Both the position numbers and the translations under genes were made by a program. 64,000 bases of DNA, taken from contig JASBVG010000111.1 in NCBI GenBank assembly GCA_030147505.1, positions 1-64,000 on the forward strand, given 5' to 3'. Of the stretch, positions 57,239-64,000 are shown in pieces. The stretch is from Tardiphaga sp. Its GTDB lineage: Bacteria; Pseudomonadota; Alphaproteobacteria; Rhizobiales; Xanthobacteraceae. How positions within the stretch are numbered: position 1 is the first letter of the stretch; each line of letters starts with the position of its first letter. The notes below the pieces were generated by a model that ran no database searches, had not been told where the DNA came from, and saw only the letters and a list, made by a program, of their open reading frames with translations.

Positions 57239-57420
57239 CGACACGGGCGAGCGGCAGTAATTTCAGCTCATGAAGATGATCAAGACGGCGTTCTTCCAAA
57301 ACTGAGCCGGGCCTTCGGCCCCGCCAGATTTGAACGCCATGTGCTCAAACCAGTCTGAACGATGCCACCTGCAATGCAGGAGAACGCATCCGGTTTGCCT
57401 GATCAATTGAAAGTCTTCTG

Positions 57421-58227
57421 ATGCCCAATAGCCCTCACTCCGTGCGCGCCCTTGGCGATGCACATCTGACGCAATTCGTCCGCGACGGTTTTGTCAAAAT
57501 CGACGACGCCTTCTCAGCTACGCTTGCCGACGAATGCCGCGCCATCCTGTGGCGCGACACCGGCTGCGATCCGAACGACCGCAGCACCTGGACCAGGCCC
57601 GTCATCCGGCTCGGCTTCTACACGCAACTGCCTTTCAGGGCTGCAGCCAATACGGCGGTGCTGCACCACGCCTACGACCAGCTCGTCGGCGGCGGTCGCT
57701 GGTTGCCCCAAGGCGGGCTCGGTACCGTTCCGGTCCGTTTTCCATCACCGGCCGATCCCGGCGATACCGGCTGGCATGTAGACGTGTCGTTCGGTCTGGA
57801 GAATCCGGATTTCATGGCTTGGCGTGTGAATATCGCCTCGAAGGGGCGCGCACTGCTAATGCTGTTCCTGCTCTCCGATGTCGGCGAGCAGGATGCACCG
57901 ACGCGAATCCGCGCCGGCTCGCATCGCGACATCGCACGCATCCTAGCCCCGCATGGAGAGACCGGGTTGTCGCTCGGCGAGCTCGCCGCGAACGGCTTCT
58001 CCGAAAGTGCGCATCGGCCAGATGTTCTGGCCACAGGCAAAGCTGGCGCAGTTTATCTGTGCCATCCCTTCCTGGTGCACTCTGCGCAGCCGCATCGCGG
58101 CGCTGTGCCCCGCTTCATGGCGCAACCGCCATTATTGCCGGCGGGCGATCTTCAGCTCACGCGGAACGACGCGGCTTACTCGCCTGTCGAACAGGCCATC
58201 AGGCAGGCCCTGGCCGAAAAGAGCTGA
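57421..58227 (+). CDS. Phytanoyl-CoA dioxygenase-like Fe(II)/2-oxoglutarate enzyme
   Basis: A 268-residue PhyH-family dioxygenase. The metal ligands are H119 and D121 (G-W-H-V-D) and a distal His, most likely H220 in CHPFLVHSAQPHRG; R226 or R231 may bind 2-oxoglutarate. Family members hydroxylate lipids, small metabolites or antibiotics, so the substrate is open. It is 180 bases after the epoxide hydrolase gene on the same strand. Whether the two act together is unknown. Confidence 0.87.
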   Translation: MPNSPHSVRALGDAHLTQFVRDGFVKIDDAFSATLADECRAILWRDTGCDPNDRSTWTRPVIRLGFYTQLPFRAAANTAVLHHAYDQLVGGGRWLPQGGLGTVPVRFPSPADPGDTGWHVDVSFGLENPDFMAWRVNIASKGRALLMLFLLSDVGEQDAPTRIRAGSHRDIARILAPHGETGLSLGELAANGFSESAHRPDVLATGKAGAVYLCHPFLVHSAQPHRGAVPRFMAQPPLLPAGDLQLTRNDAAYSPVEQAIRQALAEKS

Positions 58228-58279
58228 GCAGCAAGCGATGCCTGACCATGTCTAGGTCGGACATCGTGGAGTCGATGGT

Positions 58280-58307
58280 ACTTCCGGGCTGCACGCAGCC
58301 CGGAAGT
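58280..58307. terminator. Hairpin between convergent genes
   Basis: A perfect 13-bp stem (ACTTCCGGGCTGC / GCAGCCCGGAAGT) around two bases lies between the dioxygenase gene and the convergent TonB-like gene. T-runs are weak on both sides (GCATTC, and on the other strand ACCATCG), so a bidirectional stop signal is likely but not classical. Confidence 0.6.
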
Positions 58308-58315
58308 GCATTCGC

Positions 58316-58783
58316 TCAATCCTTCGCCAGATTGAGCGAGAACCGCAGATTGATCGGCTGCAGCATTTCCGGCGGTGGCGCTTCGCCGACATTGCCGCGG
58401 GTAAGCACGGTGCGTAGATCATTCGTTGCGCGCTCGTCCTTGAACGCCGCAAACGACACTTTCTCGACGCTCCCGTCCGGATTGAGCCAAGCCTTCACGA
58501 CGATCGAGGCGGGCGCACCATTGGCCGTACCGCCGGTCTCCTTCAGCCAGGCACGAAAGCGATTGGCCACCGCTTCATCAGCGCCCATCCATTCCTCGAA
58601 CCGATACTTCACCAGCTTGGAGAACTGCCCCCAGGATGGCGGCGCCGCATCCGGGCTGCGATAATCGAGGCCTTGAGCGACGATCGGCGTCGCCGCGATG
58701 GAGGCCATGCCGAGAGACGCGAGCAGCGTGCGAAGCTTGCCCGGCTTGGCGGGGGGCGCGGATGATCCGTTCAATCGTGACAT
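58316..58783 (-). CDS. TonB-C-terminus-like exported protein, last gene of the envelope cluster
   Basis: A 155-residue protein. The N-terminus has a basic stretch and one hydrophobic segment (about 17-36, LRTLLASLGMASIAATPIVA), a signal or anchor. The C-terminal region (about 90-153), SIVVKAWLNPDGSVEKVSFA then LRTVLTRGNVGEAPPPEMLQ and PINLRFSL, has the strand-helix-strand pattern of TonB C-terminal domains, which bind partner proteins at the outer membrane. It lacks the long Pro-rich spacer of true TonB. AGAGGAAG precedes the ATG. It begins 13 bases after the protease gene, so it belongs to the same transcript. Confidence 0.8.
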   Translation of the reverse strand: MSRLNGSSAPPAKPGKLRTLLASLGMASIAATPIVAQGLDYRSPDAAPPSWGQFSKLVKYRFEEWMGADEAVANRFRAWLKETGGTANGAPASIVVKAWLNPDGSVEKVSFAAFKDERATNDLRTVLTRGNVGEAPPPEMLQPINLRFSLNLAKD

Positions 58784-58796
58784 CGCGGTACTTCCT

Positions 58797-59615
58797 CTAA
58801 TTCAGGCAAACGACACGCGCGGAGATGCTCGCCGCACGATGGGCACGCGAAGCCGCCCCGCTGAGTTGCGGACGATCATCCTCCTGCGGCCGGACATTGC
58901 TCGACGCCAAAAACGACTTCGCTCCGGCGGCACCGACGGCCAGCACGCGGTTGACATTCGTCTTGCGGCTGATCACGCCTTCGACAAGACCGCGGGAGTC
59001 CAGCACCGGGGCACCGCTCGCGCCGTAGGTTACCGTGGACGTGATGGCAATATGCCCCGCTTCGTCGCCCCCCGACGTCTTGCTCACCGATGCATTCGCC
59101 AACGTACCACCACGGGTCACCATGGTCGGCAAGGTCGCGTAGTCGGCGGCAAACACCATGTCATTGACCGAAGAAGTAACGGTGCGCGGAAACACCGCGG
59201 CGATACCGCGCGTCTTCGGTGTCCGCAGCAATGCGAGGTCATAGGGCGTCGATACCGCGACAAGCCGCGCAGTCATGCTGCGCCCTTCCTTGTGCACGAC
59301 GATGCGACCGCAGCCCTGCACCACATGCCGCGCGGTCAGGAGATGACCCATGTCGTCCACGAAAAAGCCCGTACCGGCACGCTCGCCGCGTTCGACCGGT
59401 GGCAGGTCGGCACGCGTCAGCGGCTTGGGGGGCGCCAGCGACGGCACTTCGGTCCTGGCCGGCAATAGAAATTGCGACGATGCCGGCGATGCGGCGGAGA
59501 CGATCACCGCGACCGCCGTCAACGCGCAAAGATGGCGCCATTGATACAGGCTCGGGCCACTCGTGGGCGTATCACCGCTCATCGGCACGATTCGGGTCGG
59601 CGCTGGAACGGACAT
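58797..59615 (-). CDS. Exported trypsin-like serine protease
   Basis: About 272 residues. After a basic N-terminus, a membrane/signal segment lies at about 30-48 (LCALTAVAVIVSAASPA). A chymotrypsin-fold domain (about 75-225) follows with H97 in LLTARHVVQ, D126 in PYDLALL and S200 in TYGASGAPV. There is no PDZ domain, unlike DegP, so it is a small protease with specific rather than general duties. The ATG at 59615 starts eight bases after the upstream stop; other in-frame starts exist (59582, 59699). Position in the eight-gene envelope cluster suggests it processes a component or cargo. Confidence 0.85.
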   Translation of the reverse strand: MSVPAPTRIVPMSGDTPTSGPSLYQWRHLCALTAVAVIVSAASPASSQFLLPARTEVPSLAPPKPLTRADLPPVERGERAGTGFFVDDMGHLLTARHVVQGCGRIVVHKEGRSMTARLVAVSTPYDLALLRTPKTRGIAAVFPRTVTSSVNDMVFAADYATLPTMVTRGGTLANASVSKTSGGDEAGHIAITSTVTYGASGAPVLDSRGLVEGVISRKTNVNRVLAVGAAGAKSFLASSNVRPQEDDRPQLSGAASRAHRAASISARVVCLN

Positions 59616-59622
59616 CGGCGAT

Positions 59623-60000
59623 CTATTGTCGGGGTGTCGTGCCGAAGACCGGCTGCGGCACGCGGAATGGCACCACGGAACGACCGAAATTGGAGCCATA
59701 CTGTTGCTGCACTGCGGGAATGTTGACGATGCCCAGCTTTGTATCGGGCGAGCGGGCGTCGATCGGCGGCAGGTTCAGGCTCGGAGCAACCTTGTCGACA
59801 TCGCGCTTCAGGGTCTCATTAAGGCAGCCATAACTACGCGCTCCGCCGATCTCGACATCGACACAGCGCTCGAAAGTGCGCGTCGGAGCCTGTTGACCGC
59901 CGATGATCAACTCAGGCTTCGGCTCCGCAGGCAGCGGCTGCTGCGCAACGGCTGGCACTACCACCATCATCAACAACAGCGCTGAAAGCCGGGCGATCAT
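59623..60000 (-). CDS. Small exported protein of unknown family
   Basis: A 125-residue protein with a signal peptide (about 1-19, ARLSALLLMMVVVPAVA). The mature chain is Pro-rich, with two cysteines near residues 46 and 59 (RCVDVEIGGARSYGCLNETL) that probably form a disulfide loop, and a Pro/Val/Phe-rich end. No known family was recognised. It lies six bases after the transglycosylase gene and eight before the protease gene. Confidence 0.78.
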   Translation of the reverse strand: MIARLSALLLMMVVVPAVAQQPLPAEPKPELIIGGQQAPTRTFERCVDVEIGGARSYGCLNETLKRDVDKVAPSLNLPPIDARSPDTKLGIVNIPAVQQQYGSNFGRSVVPFRVPQPVFGTTPRQ

Positions 60001-60006
60001 GGCGCA

Positions 60007-60855
60007 TTACTTTCCTGGCATTCGCGACGTGTTGACCTGGATGGCAACCTGCGCAAGGCGGTTGTTCAAAGCGGCGAAATCCACGCGCCCGCTGCCGCCG
60101 AGGCTCAGACAGCGCTTGCGGCAGCCAGCCATCGCCAGCGTACTACCTGAGCTGCCGGGACGAAAGCCGAAAGTTGCGACCGGCACGCTTCCAGTGACCG
60201 GATAGCCCTTGGCCGCCAAGCGCGTCCGAGCTCTGATACAGTAATCGACCGACAATTGAGAGAACCGCGTCTCGCCATGACCGGCCCGATACTTCATCAG
60301 CGCGGTACATAGATCTCCGCCGGCTTTCGCCCAAGCCTGCGCGAGATACATCACACCGTACTTGATGTTGATTTCCGGTGCGGCGAAATCCGCCATCGAA
60401 CCGGTAAAGCCGAGCATGCGCGCCGTCGGCGGCATCACCTGCATCAGGCCGATCTCACCATCGGCACCGATGACGGCCGGATTGTAGCCGCTCTCCACAC
60501 CCATCACCGCCTCGGCGACATCGGCGGGAAGACTGGTGTGACGCACCTCACGCTCGATCAGGGCCCGGTAAAGCGCACGCGGATTGGCGGCACTCACGGG
60601 CGTCGATGACACCATCGGCGAGGCCGGCGGCGCATCAGCACGCCCGTCGGCCGGCTTCGCAACATCCGATCTGGCCGCATCCGGTTGAACTTGGGCGACC
60701 TCGGTCTCGACCGAGGCCACACGCATTGTATTGCTGACCGGCTCGGCATGAGCCGCAACAGCGAAGACCGACAGCAAGCCGGCGGCAAGCAGAGACGCAG
60801 CGCCAGAACGAAAGGCGCCACGATCAATGCTCGAAACGGAACGGCCTGCTTTCAT
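60007..60855 (-). CDS. Lytic transglycosylase, SLT family, exported
   Basis: About 282 residues. The signal peptide is at about 17-37 (SGAASLLAAGLLSVFAVAAHA), followed by an Ala/Pro/Asp-rich linker to about 90. The SLT domain (about 95-200) has catalytic E121 in G-V-E-S-G-Y-N-P and the motif G-L-M-Q-V-M-P-P-T-A. A C-terminal extension of about 80 residues has no clear domain. It cleaves the glycan strands of peptidoglycan; small dedicated transglycosylases of this type usually open the wall for secretion or pilus-like machines. The ATG is weakly supported (13 bases after the YbjN stop), but the frame upstream overlaps that gene. Confidence 0.87.
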   Translation of the reverse strand: MKAGRSVSSIDRGAFRSGAASLLAAGLLSVFAVAAHAEPVSNTMRVASVETEVAQVQPDAARSDVAKPADGRADAPPASPMVSSTPVSAANPRALYRALIEREVRHTSLPADVAEAVMGVESGYNPAVIGADGEIGLMQVMPPTARMLGFTGSMADFAAPEINIKYGVMYLAQAWAKAGGDLCTALMKYRAGHGETRFSQLSVDYCIRARTRLAAKGYPVTGSVPVATFGFRPGSSGSTLAMAGCRKRCLSLGGSGRVDFAALNNRLAQVAIQVNTSRMPGK

Positions 60856-60868
60856 CAATCCAGACCTA

Positions 60869-61369
60869 TCAAGCCACCTTGGCTTCGGCAGGCACCTCTT
60901 CCGGCGCCGCCGGAGCGACATCGGCGGGCTTGTCCGAAGCGATCTTCTGAAGCTCTTCGCGCAGATAGGGCACCAACGCCTGCACCAGATGATCCCAGAT
61001 CTCGACCTGCGCACGCACATAGTTCGGTGCGACGCCGCCGATCAGCGAGACGTCCATGGTCATCGCAAGGAAGCCCGGCACGAGCTGCAGGCGACCGAAG
61101 CGGCGCAGCGCATTCCAGCGATTGACGATGTCGAGCGGCAATTCGCCTTCAACATTCAGCCAGGCGCTGAAGGTGAAATCGACAAAGCTCTTCTCGTCGG
61201 CAGCCAGACGGTTGCCCGGACGGATGTCGAAGGCGAAACCAGCGGTCGACGAACGGAGCAGCGAGACATTGGCTGCGGCATCGGACACAAGTTCAACCCG
61301 GTAACCCGAGTTCTGCATCAGATCGCGCAGCGATTCCAGCGTCAGGCTGGCGAGATTGGTGTCGGACAT
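60869..61369 (-). CDS. YbjN-like cytosolic protein
   Basis: A 166-residue protein without a signal peptide. Its outline, LTLESLRDLMQNSGYRVEL, then FDIRPGNR and FVDFTFSAWLNVEGELPLDI, WNALRRFGRLQLV, matches YbjN/T3SS-chaperone-like folds (a beta-sheet with two helices, as in type III secretion chaperones). The tail from about 140 is Ala/Pro/Glu-rich. A role as a chaperone for the exported proteins encoded around it is an inference. It is the only obviously cytosolic product of the eight-gene cluster. The ATG follows a GGAGTAT site. Confidence 0.82.
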   Translation of the reverse strand: MSDTNLASLTLESLRDLMQNSGYRVELVSDAAANVSLLRSSTAGFAFDIRPGNRLAADEKSFVDFTFSAWLNVEGELPLDIVNRWNALRRFGRLQLVPGFLAMTMDVSLIGGVAPNYVRAQVEIWDHLVQALVPYLREELQKIASDKPADVAPAAPEEVPAEAKVA

Positions 61370-61380
61370 ACTGATACTCC

Positions 61381-62430
61381 TTAGTTCTTCTTGCCATCGA
61401 GGAGCTTGGCGAGCGCCAGCTCATTGATAATCGGCGGTTGCTGCTTCAGAAGTTCAGCGAGGTAGTTCTGCCGCAACTGGGCAGCGCGCTGCTGACGGAT
61501 CTGGCGAACCAGCGCATCGCGAACTTCCGGCAAGGTGCGCGTATACGGCACTTTTGTGTCGATCAGACGAATGAAGTGAATGCCGTCGTCCAGCGTGATC
61601 GGCTCGGACACTGCGCCCTTGGCGAGACCCGCGATCTGCGTACGGATTTCCGGGCGGATCTGGTCTTCGGGGAGAAGACCGAGGTCGCCACCGCGCTCGG
61701 CGCTTTCCTTGGCCGAGCTATCGGCGCGGGCGATGGCCGCGAAATCGGCACCCGGAGCCTTCAGCTTTTGCTGCACCTCCGCCGCCTTCTTCTTGGCGGC
61801 GTCCGCGGTGGCCTTGTCAGCGTCCTTCGGCAACGCAATGTAGATCTGGCCGAGCTGATACTGGCGCGGAACCTGGAATGACGCGCGGTTGGCATCATAG
61901 ACCTTCTGCAGATCGTCCTCGCTCGGGAAATTCGCCGGCGGGTTCGAAACGGACTGCAGATAGAGCTCGACAAGCGCGCTCTCACGTACCTTTTCGAGTT
62001 GCGCTTCGATCTGCGGCTGCTTGTCCCACTTTTTGGCGGCGAGCTCCTGCATGACGAGGCGGTTCGACAGCATCACCCGCACGGCCTGGCTGAGCAATGC
62101 CGGATCTTGTGCCAAAGCGGCCTGTTCGCGCGGGCCGAGGGTCGCGATGAAGTTGCGCATATCGTCGGCGCTGATGTCGTTGTTACCGACACGCGCCACG
62201 ATTTCACCCGACGACTTCGCCGCAGCGACAGTGTTCGACGCAGCCGGAGCAGCAGCGGGAGCCGCTGCCGGACGGGCCGGCTGTTTCGCCGGAGCCGGAG
62301 CTGGTGCCTGTGCGACACGCGGCTGCGCCGCCTGATGCGCGGTCTGCGCGTGGGCCGGCGACAAAGCGAACGCCGAAACGACGGCAACGCCAGTTGCCGT
62401 CGCGAGCATGAGGGAGGAGCGAAAACGCAT
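61381..62430 (-). CDS. Periplasmic peptidyl-prolyl isomerase, SurA/PpiC type
   Basis: A 349-residue folding factor. A signal peptide spans about 1-29 (LMLATATGVAVVSAFALSPAHA). An Ala/Pro/Gln-rich stretch reaches about residue 70. A SurA-N-like helical domain (about 80-185) contains MRNFIATLGPREQAAL. The parvulin domain (about 190-285) has YQLGQIYIALPKDADKATAD and later LGLLPEDQIRPEIR and EPITLDDGIHFIRLIDTK. Such proteins escort outer-membrane proteins such as the porin encoded two genes upstream. Its ATG overlaps the stop of the coiled-coil gene (TAATG). Confidence 0.92.
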   Translation of the reverse strand: MRFRSSLMLATATGVAVVSAFALSPAHAQTAHQAAQPRVAQAPAPAPAKQPARPAAAPAAAPAASNTVAAAKSSGEIVARVGNNDISADDMRNFIATLGPREQAALAQDPALLSQAVRVMLSNRLVMQELAAKKWDKQPQIEAQLEKVRESALVELYLQSVSNPPANFPSEDDLQKVYDANRASFQVPRQYQLGQIYIALPKDADKATADAAKKKAAEVQQKLKAPGADFAAIARADSSAKESAERGGDLGLLPEDQIRPEIRTQIAGLAKGAVSEPITLDDGIHFIRLIDTKVPYTRTLPEVRDALVRQIRQQRAAQLRQNYLAELLKQQPPIINELALAKLLDGKKN

Positions 62431-63023
62431 TATTGAGTAACCTTCTGCTCGAGCAGTTTGTCTTCGTAGTCCTGCAGGATGTTCTGGACCTCAACACGGC
62501 GGACACCGGTCAAGGGCTCATTGATAACCGCAATGTCGCCGAAGGACACACCTTCATAACGACGCAGCAGCTCGCGCCCAACCTTCATGAGCTGACCATT
62601 CTTGGCGACGCAGCTCTTGGTGCTGGCCTTGTAAGCCGTCGCCTCTCCTTCGAACTTGGCGCGCTCCGCGTCCTTGGCGCGGGCCACGGTGGCGGCTTCT
62701 TCATAGGCCGCCTTCCACTTCTCCAGCGTCTGGTTACGATCTTCCAGACGCTGGTTGAATTCGTCCACCGCTTCGCGGTGCATTTTCTCGACTTCCTTGA
62801 CCTGGGCCTTGGCCGCCGCGATCTGGGAATTCAGTGCAGCTTTCTCGCGCTCGGCCTCGGCCACCTTGCCCTGGAGCGACGCCCGCTGGTCTTCCAGCGA
62901 GCGGGTCTGGGCGGTCAGGCTGCGCAACGCCTCACGCAGTTTGTCGGTCTCCGATTGCGCGCGGGCCTCGACACTGGCCAGCGACGCAACGATCGCAACA
63001 ATCATCAGGATGTATTTGCGCAT
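62430..63023 (-). CDS. Exported coiled-coil protein of unknown function
   Basis: A 197-residue protein with a signal peptide (about 1-22, KYILMIVAIVASLASVEARA). A long coiled coil follows from about 25 to 140 (TAQTRSLEDQRASLQGKVAE, SQIAAAKAQVKEVEKMHREA). The C-terminal region contains CVAKNGQLMKVGRELLRRYE and VRRVEVQNILQDYEDKLLEQ. This is the layout of periplasmic hinges or spacers that bridge membranes. It lies two bases after the porin stop codon and overlaps the isomerase start, so all three are coupled. Confidence 0.88.
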   Translation of the reverse strand: MRKYILMIVAIVASLASVEARAQSETDKLREALRSLTAQTRSLEDQRASLQGKVAEAEREKAALNSQIAAAKAQVKEVEKMHREAVDEFNQRLEDRNQTLEKWKAAYEEAATVARAKDAERAKFEGEATAYKASTKSCVAKNGQLMKVGRELLRRYEGVSFGDIAVINEPLTGVRRVEVQNILQDYEDKLLEQKVTQ

Positions 63024-63025
63024 GA

Positions 63026-64000
63026 TCAGAACTTCGCGTTCAGGTCGAACTGGACGATGTCAACCGAATACGGACCGCCGGCGATGTTGTTGGCGCTCAT
63101 GTAGCGAAGCGAGGCCCAGACATTGTCGGAGAGACCGAGATTGCCACCGATGAAATAGCCCTTGAGGTTGGTACCGCCGAGGCCGAAGTCCGAGTCGACG
63201 AAAGCGTCGATCATGGCGTCGGATTCGAGATACTTGTAGCCAACGTGGACATTCCAATCCCACAAAGTCTTGACCTGCTTGTGACCAACGGTCACGCGGG
63301 TCATCCAGCCCTGATTGCCGCCGTTGAAGGGGCCATTAGAACCGTCGGGTGTCGGAGCGTTGTTGTTGGCAAGCGTGCCGCCTTGTGGGCCAACAAGGGA
63401 AAGCGCGTTGATACGATCACGATTGAAGGCGGTGTTGTTGATGTACTCGCCGTCGATGACAACATGAACCGGATGGAAGTCACCCAAGTCGACCTGGCCG
63501 CTGACAACAACGGGCCGGAACTGGCTAGCAAGACCAAAGTACTGATAGTAGGGCTGAGCCGCCGGATTGCTGACAAATGCCGGATCCAGCAGGATGTTAC
63601 GGAGTGTAAAGTAAGTGTTCCCCTTCTGCGCGAAGGAAGGACGGGTCTGATCTGTGTCGCAGACGTCAGCGGCAGCGACAACCGAGCAAGGCGACGACAG
63701 ACGACCTTGCGTGTTGGTGAAGTCGTAATATGCGGCACCGAAACGGAAACTTGACTGCGGGTCAAACTTCACGCCTACGCCGGCTTGTACGCCGTACATC
63801 CACTTGTCGTTGCTAGGATACTTGCCCGGAAGACCGTCCCTGATGTTGTTCTGGTCCAGATTGTAACCGACATTCAGATCGGAGTTGAATGTCGGAAAGG
63901 CGCCGGCCACGAAGAACGGAGTGATTCCCGGCGAGACTTCGTGCTTCAATTGAGCGACGAAACCATCGAAACCGAGATCGCGGTGCCAGACCAAATCGGT
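63026..64000 (-). CDS. Porin-like outer-membrane protein, C-terminal part (cut by window end)
   Basis: At least 325 residues up to the stop; the start lies beyond base 64000. The text is that of a large beta-barrel: alternating hydrophobic residues, aromatic girdles and Gly/Asn-rich loops (FRFGAAYYDFTNTQGRL, VVIDGEYINNTAFNRDRI, WDWNVHVGYKYLESDAMIDAF). It closes with a terminal strand ending in N-A-K-F, with the final Phe required for barrel assembly. It resembles the putative-porin family (Porin_5-like) rather than the classical rhizobial OmpC-type porins. A disulfide is possible between two Cys in one extracellular loop (SSPCSVVAAADVCD). It is the first of eight coupled genes in the window. 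Confidence 0.86.
   Translation of the reverse strand, partial: TDLVWHRDLGFDGFVAQLKHEVSPGITPFFVAGAFPTFNSDLNVGYNLDQNNIRDGLPGKYPSNDKWMYGVQAGVGVKFDPQSSFRFGAAYYDFTNTQGRLSSPCSVVAAADVCDTDQTRPSFAQKGNTYFTLRNILLDPAFVSNPAAQPYYQYFGLASQFRPVVVSGQVDLGDFHPVHVVIDGEYINNTAFNRDRINALSLVGPQGGTLANNNAPTPDGSNGPFNGGNQGWMTRVTVGHKQVKTLWDWNVHVGYKYLESDAMIDAFVDSDFGLGGTNLKGYFIGGNLGLSDNVWASLRYMSANNIAGGPYSVDIVQFDLNAKF

Noticed and set aside
57270-57305. Eleven-codon frame MKMIKTAFFQN before the dioxygenase gene
   Set aside because: Too short and without context for a leader peptide; no attenuator hairpins with T-run were seen next to it.

Overview
The window is chromosomal DNA of high G+C content from an alphaproteobacterium. 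It most resembles the Bradyrhizobium / Rhodopseudomonas / Afipia / Tardiphaga group. That placement rests on the wording of the proteins (CtrA, ChpT, a two-CheW hybrid CheA, Dxs, EipA/DUF1134, DUF6894 and other small rhizobial proteins) and on the style of the intergenic palindromes. It is inference, not a database result.

Layout. 1-282: start of an MFS transporter on the minus strand. 768-8374: flagellar export and cell-cycle block with flhA (+), a small membrane protein, an ECF sigma / anti-sigma pair (-), fliJ and fliI (-), and ctrA (+). 8570-10665: a two-gene cassette of unknown function. 10692-16532: cheA-cheW-cheY-cheB-cheR on the minus strand, followed by chpT, so the phosphotransferase and the regulator of the CckA-ChpT-CtrA relay lie within 10 kb of each other. 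17550-20942: cysQ, a YHS-domain protein, an EipA-like protein and a membrane-anchored coiled-coil protein. 21114-21188: tRNA-Val(CAC). 21347-24973: an accessory-looking stretch of small proteins, a Crp/Fnr regulator and the wreck of a hybrid sensor kinase. 25273-38396: catabolic genes, namely aldo/keto reductase, SDR, a ModE/PBP-type regulator diverging from an aldehyde dehydrogenase, a glutamine amidotransferase, a second aldehyde dehydrogenase, an acyl-CoA synthetase, a solute-binding protein, a nitronate monooxygenase, a LysR regulator and a TTT receptor. 38436-43537: a four-gene Dpp/Opp-type ABC importer. 43922-48152: small proteins, a ThDP enzyme, an L,D-transpeptidase and a DUF2927 protein. 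48260-58227: HDAC-like deacetylase, xseB, a membrane alpha/beta hydrolase, dxs, a nucleoside deoxyribosyltransferase, tlyA, an RNA methyltransferase, an epoxide hydrolase and a phytanoyl-CoA dioxygenase-like enzyme.

58316-64000 holds eight tightly packed minus-strand genes. In transcription order they encode a porin-like outer-membrane protein (cut by the window edge), a periplasmic coiled-coil protein, a SurA/PpiC-type isomerase, a YbjN-like cytosolic protein, a lytic transglycosylase, a small secreted protein, a trypsin-like protease and a TonB-C-terminus-like protein. This looks like an envelope-spanning machine and is the best candidate here for an undescribed system.

Regulation visible in the sequence: TTAA-N7-TTAAC-like CtrA boxes occur upstream of flhA, fliI/ctrA, cheA and the coiled-coil gene. 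Five GANTC (CcrM) sites are packed into about 170 bp upstream of ctrA. Rho-independent terminators are clear after the 3250 gene, ctrA, chpT, the second aldehyde dehydrogenase and the 44421 gene.
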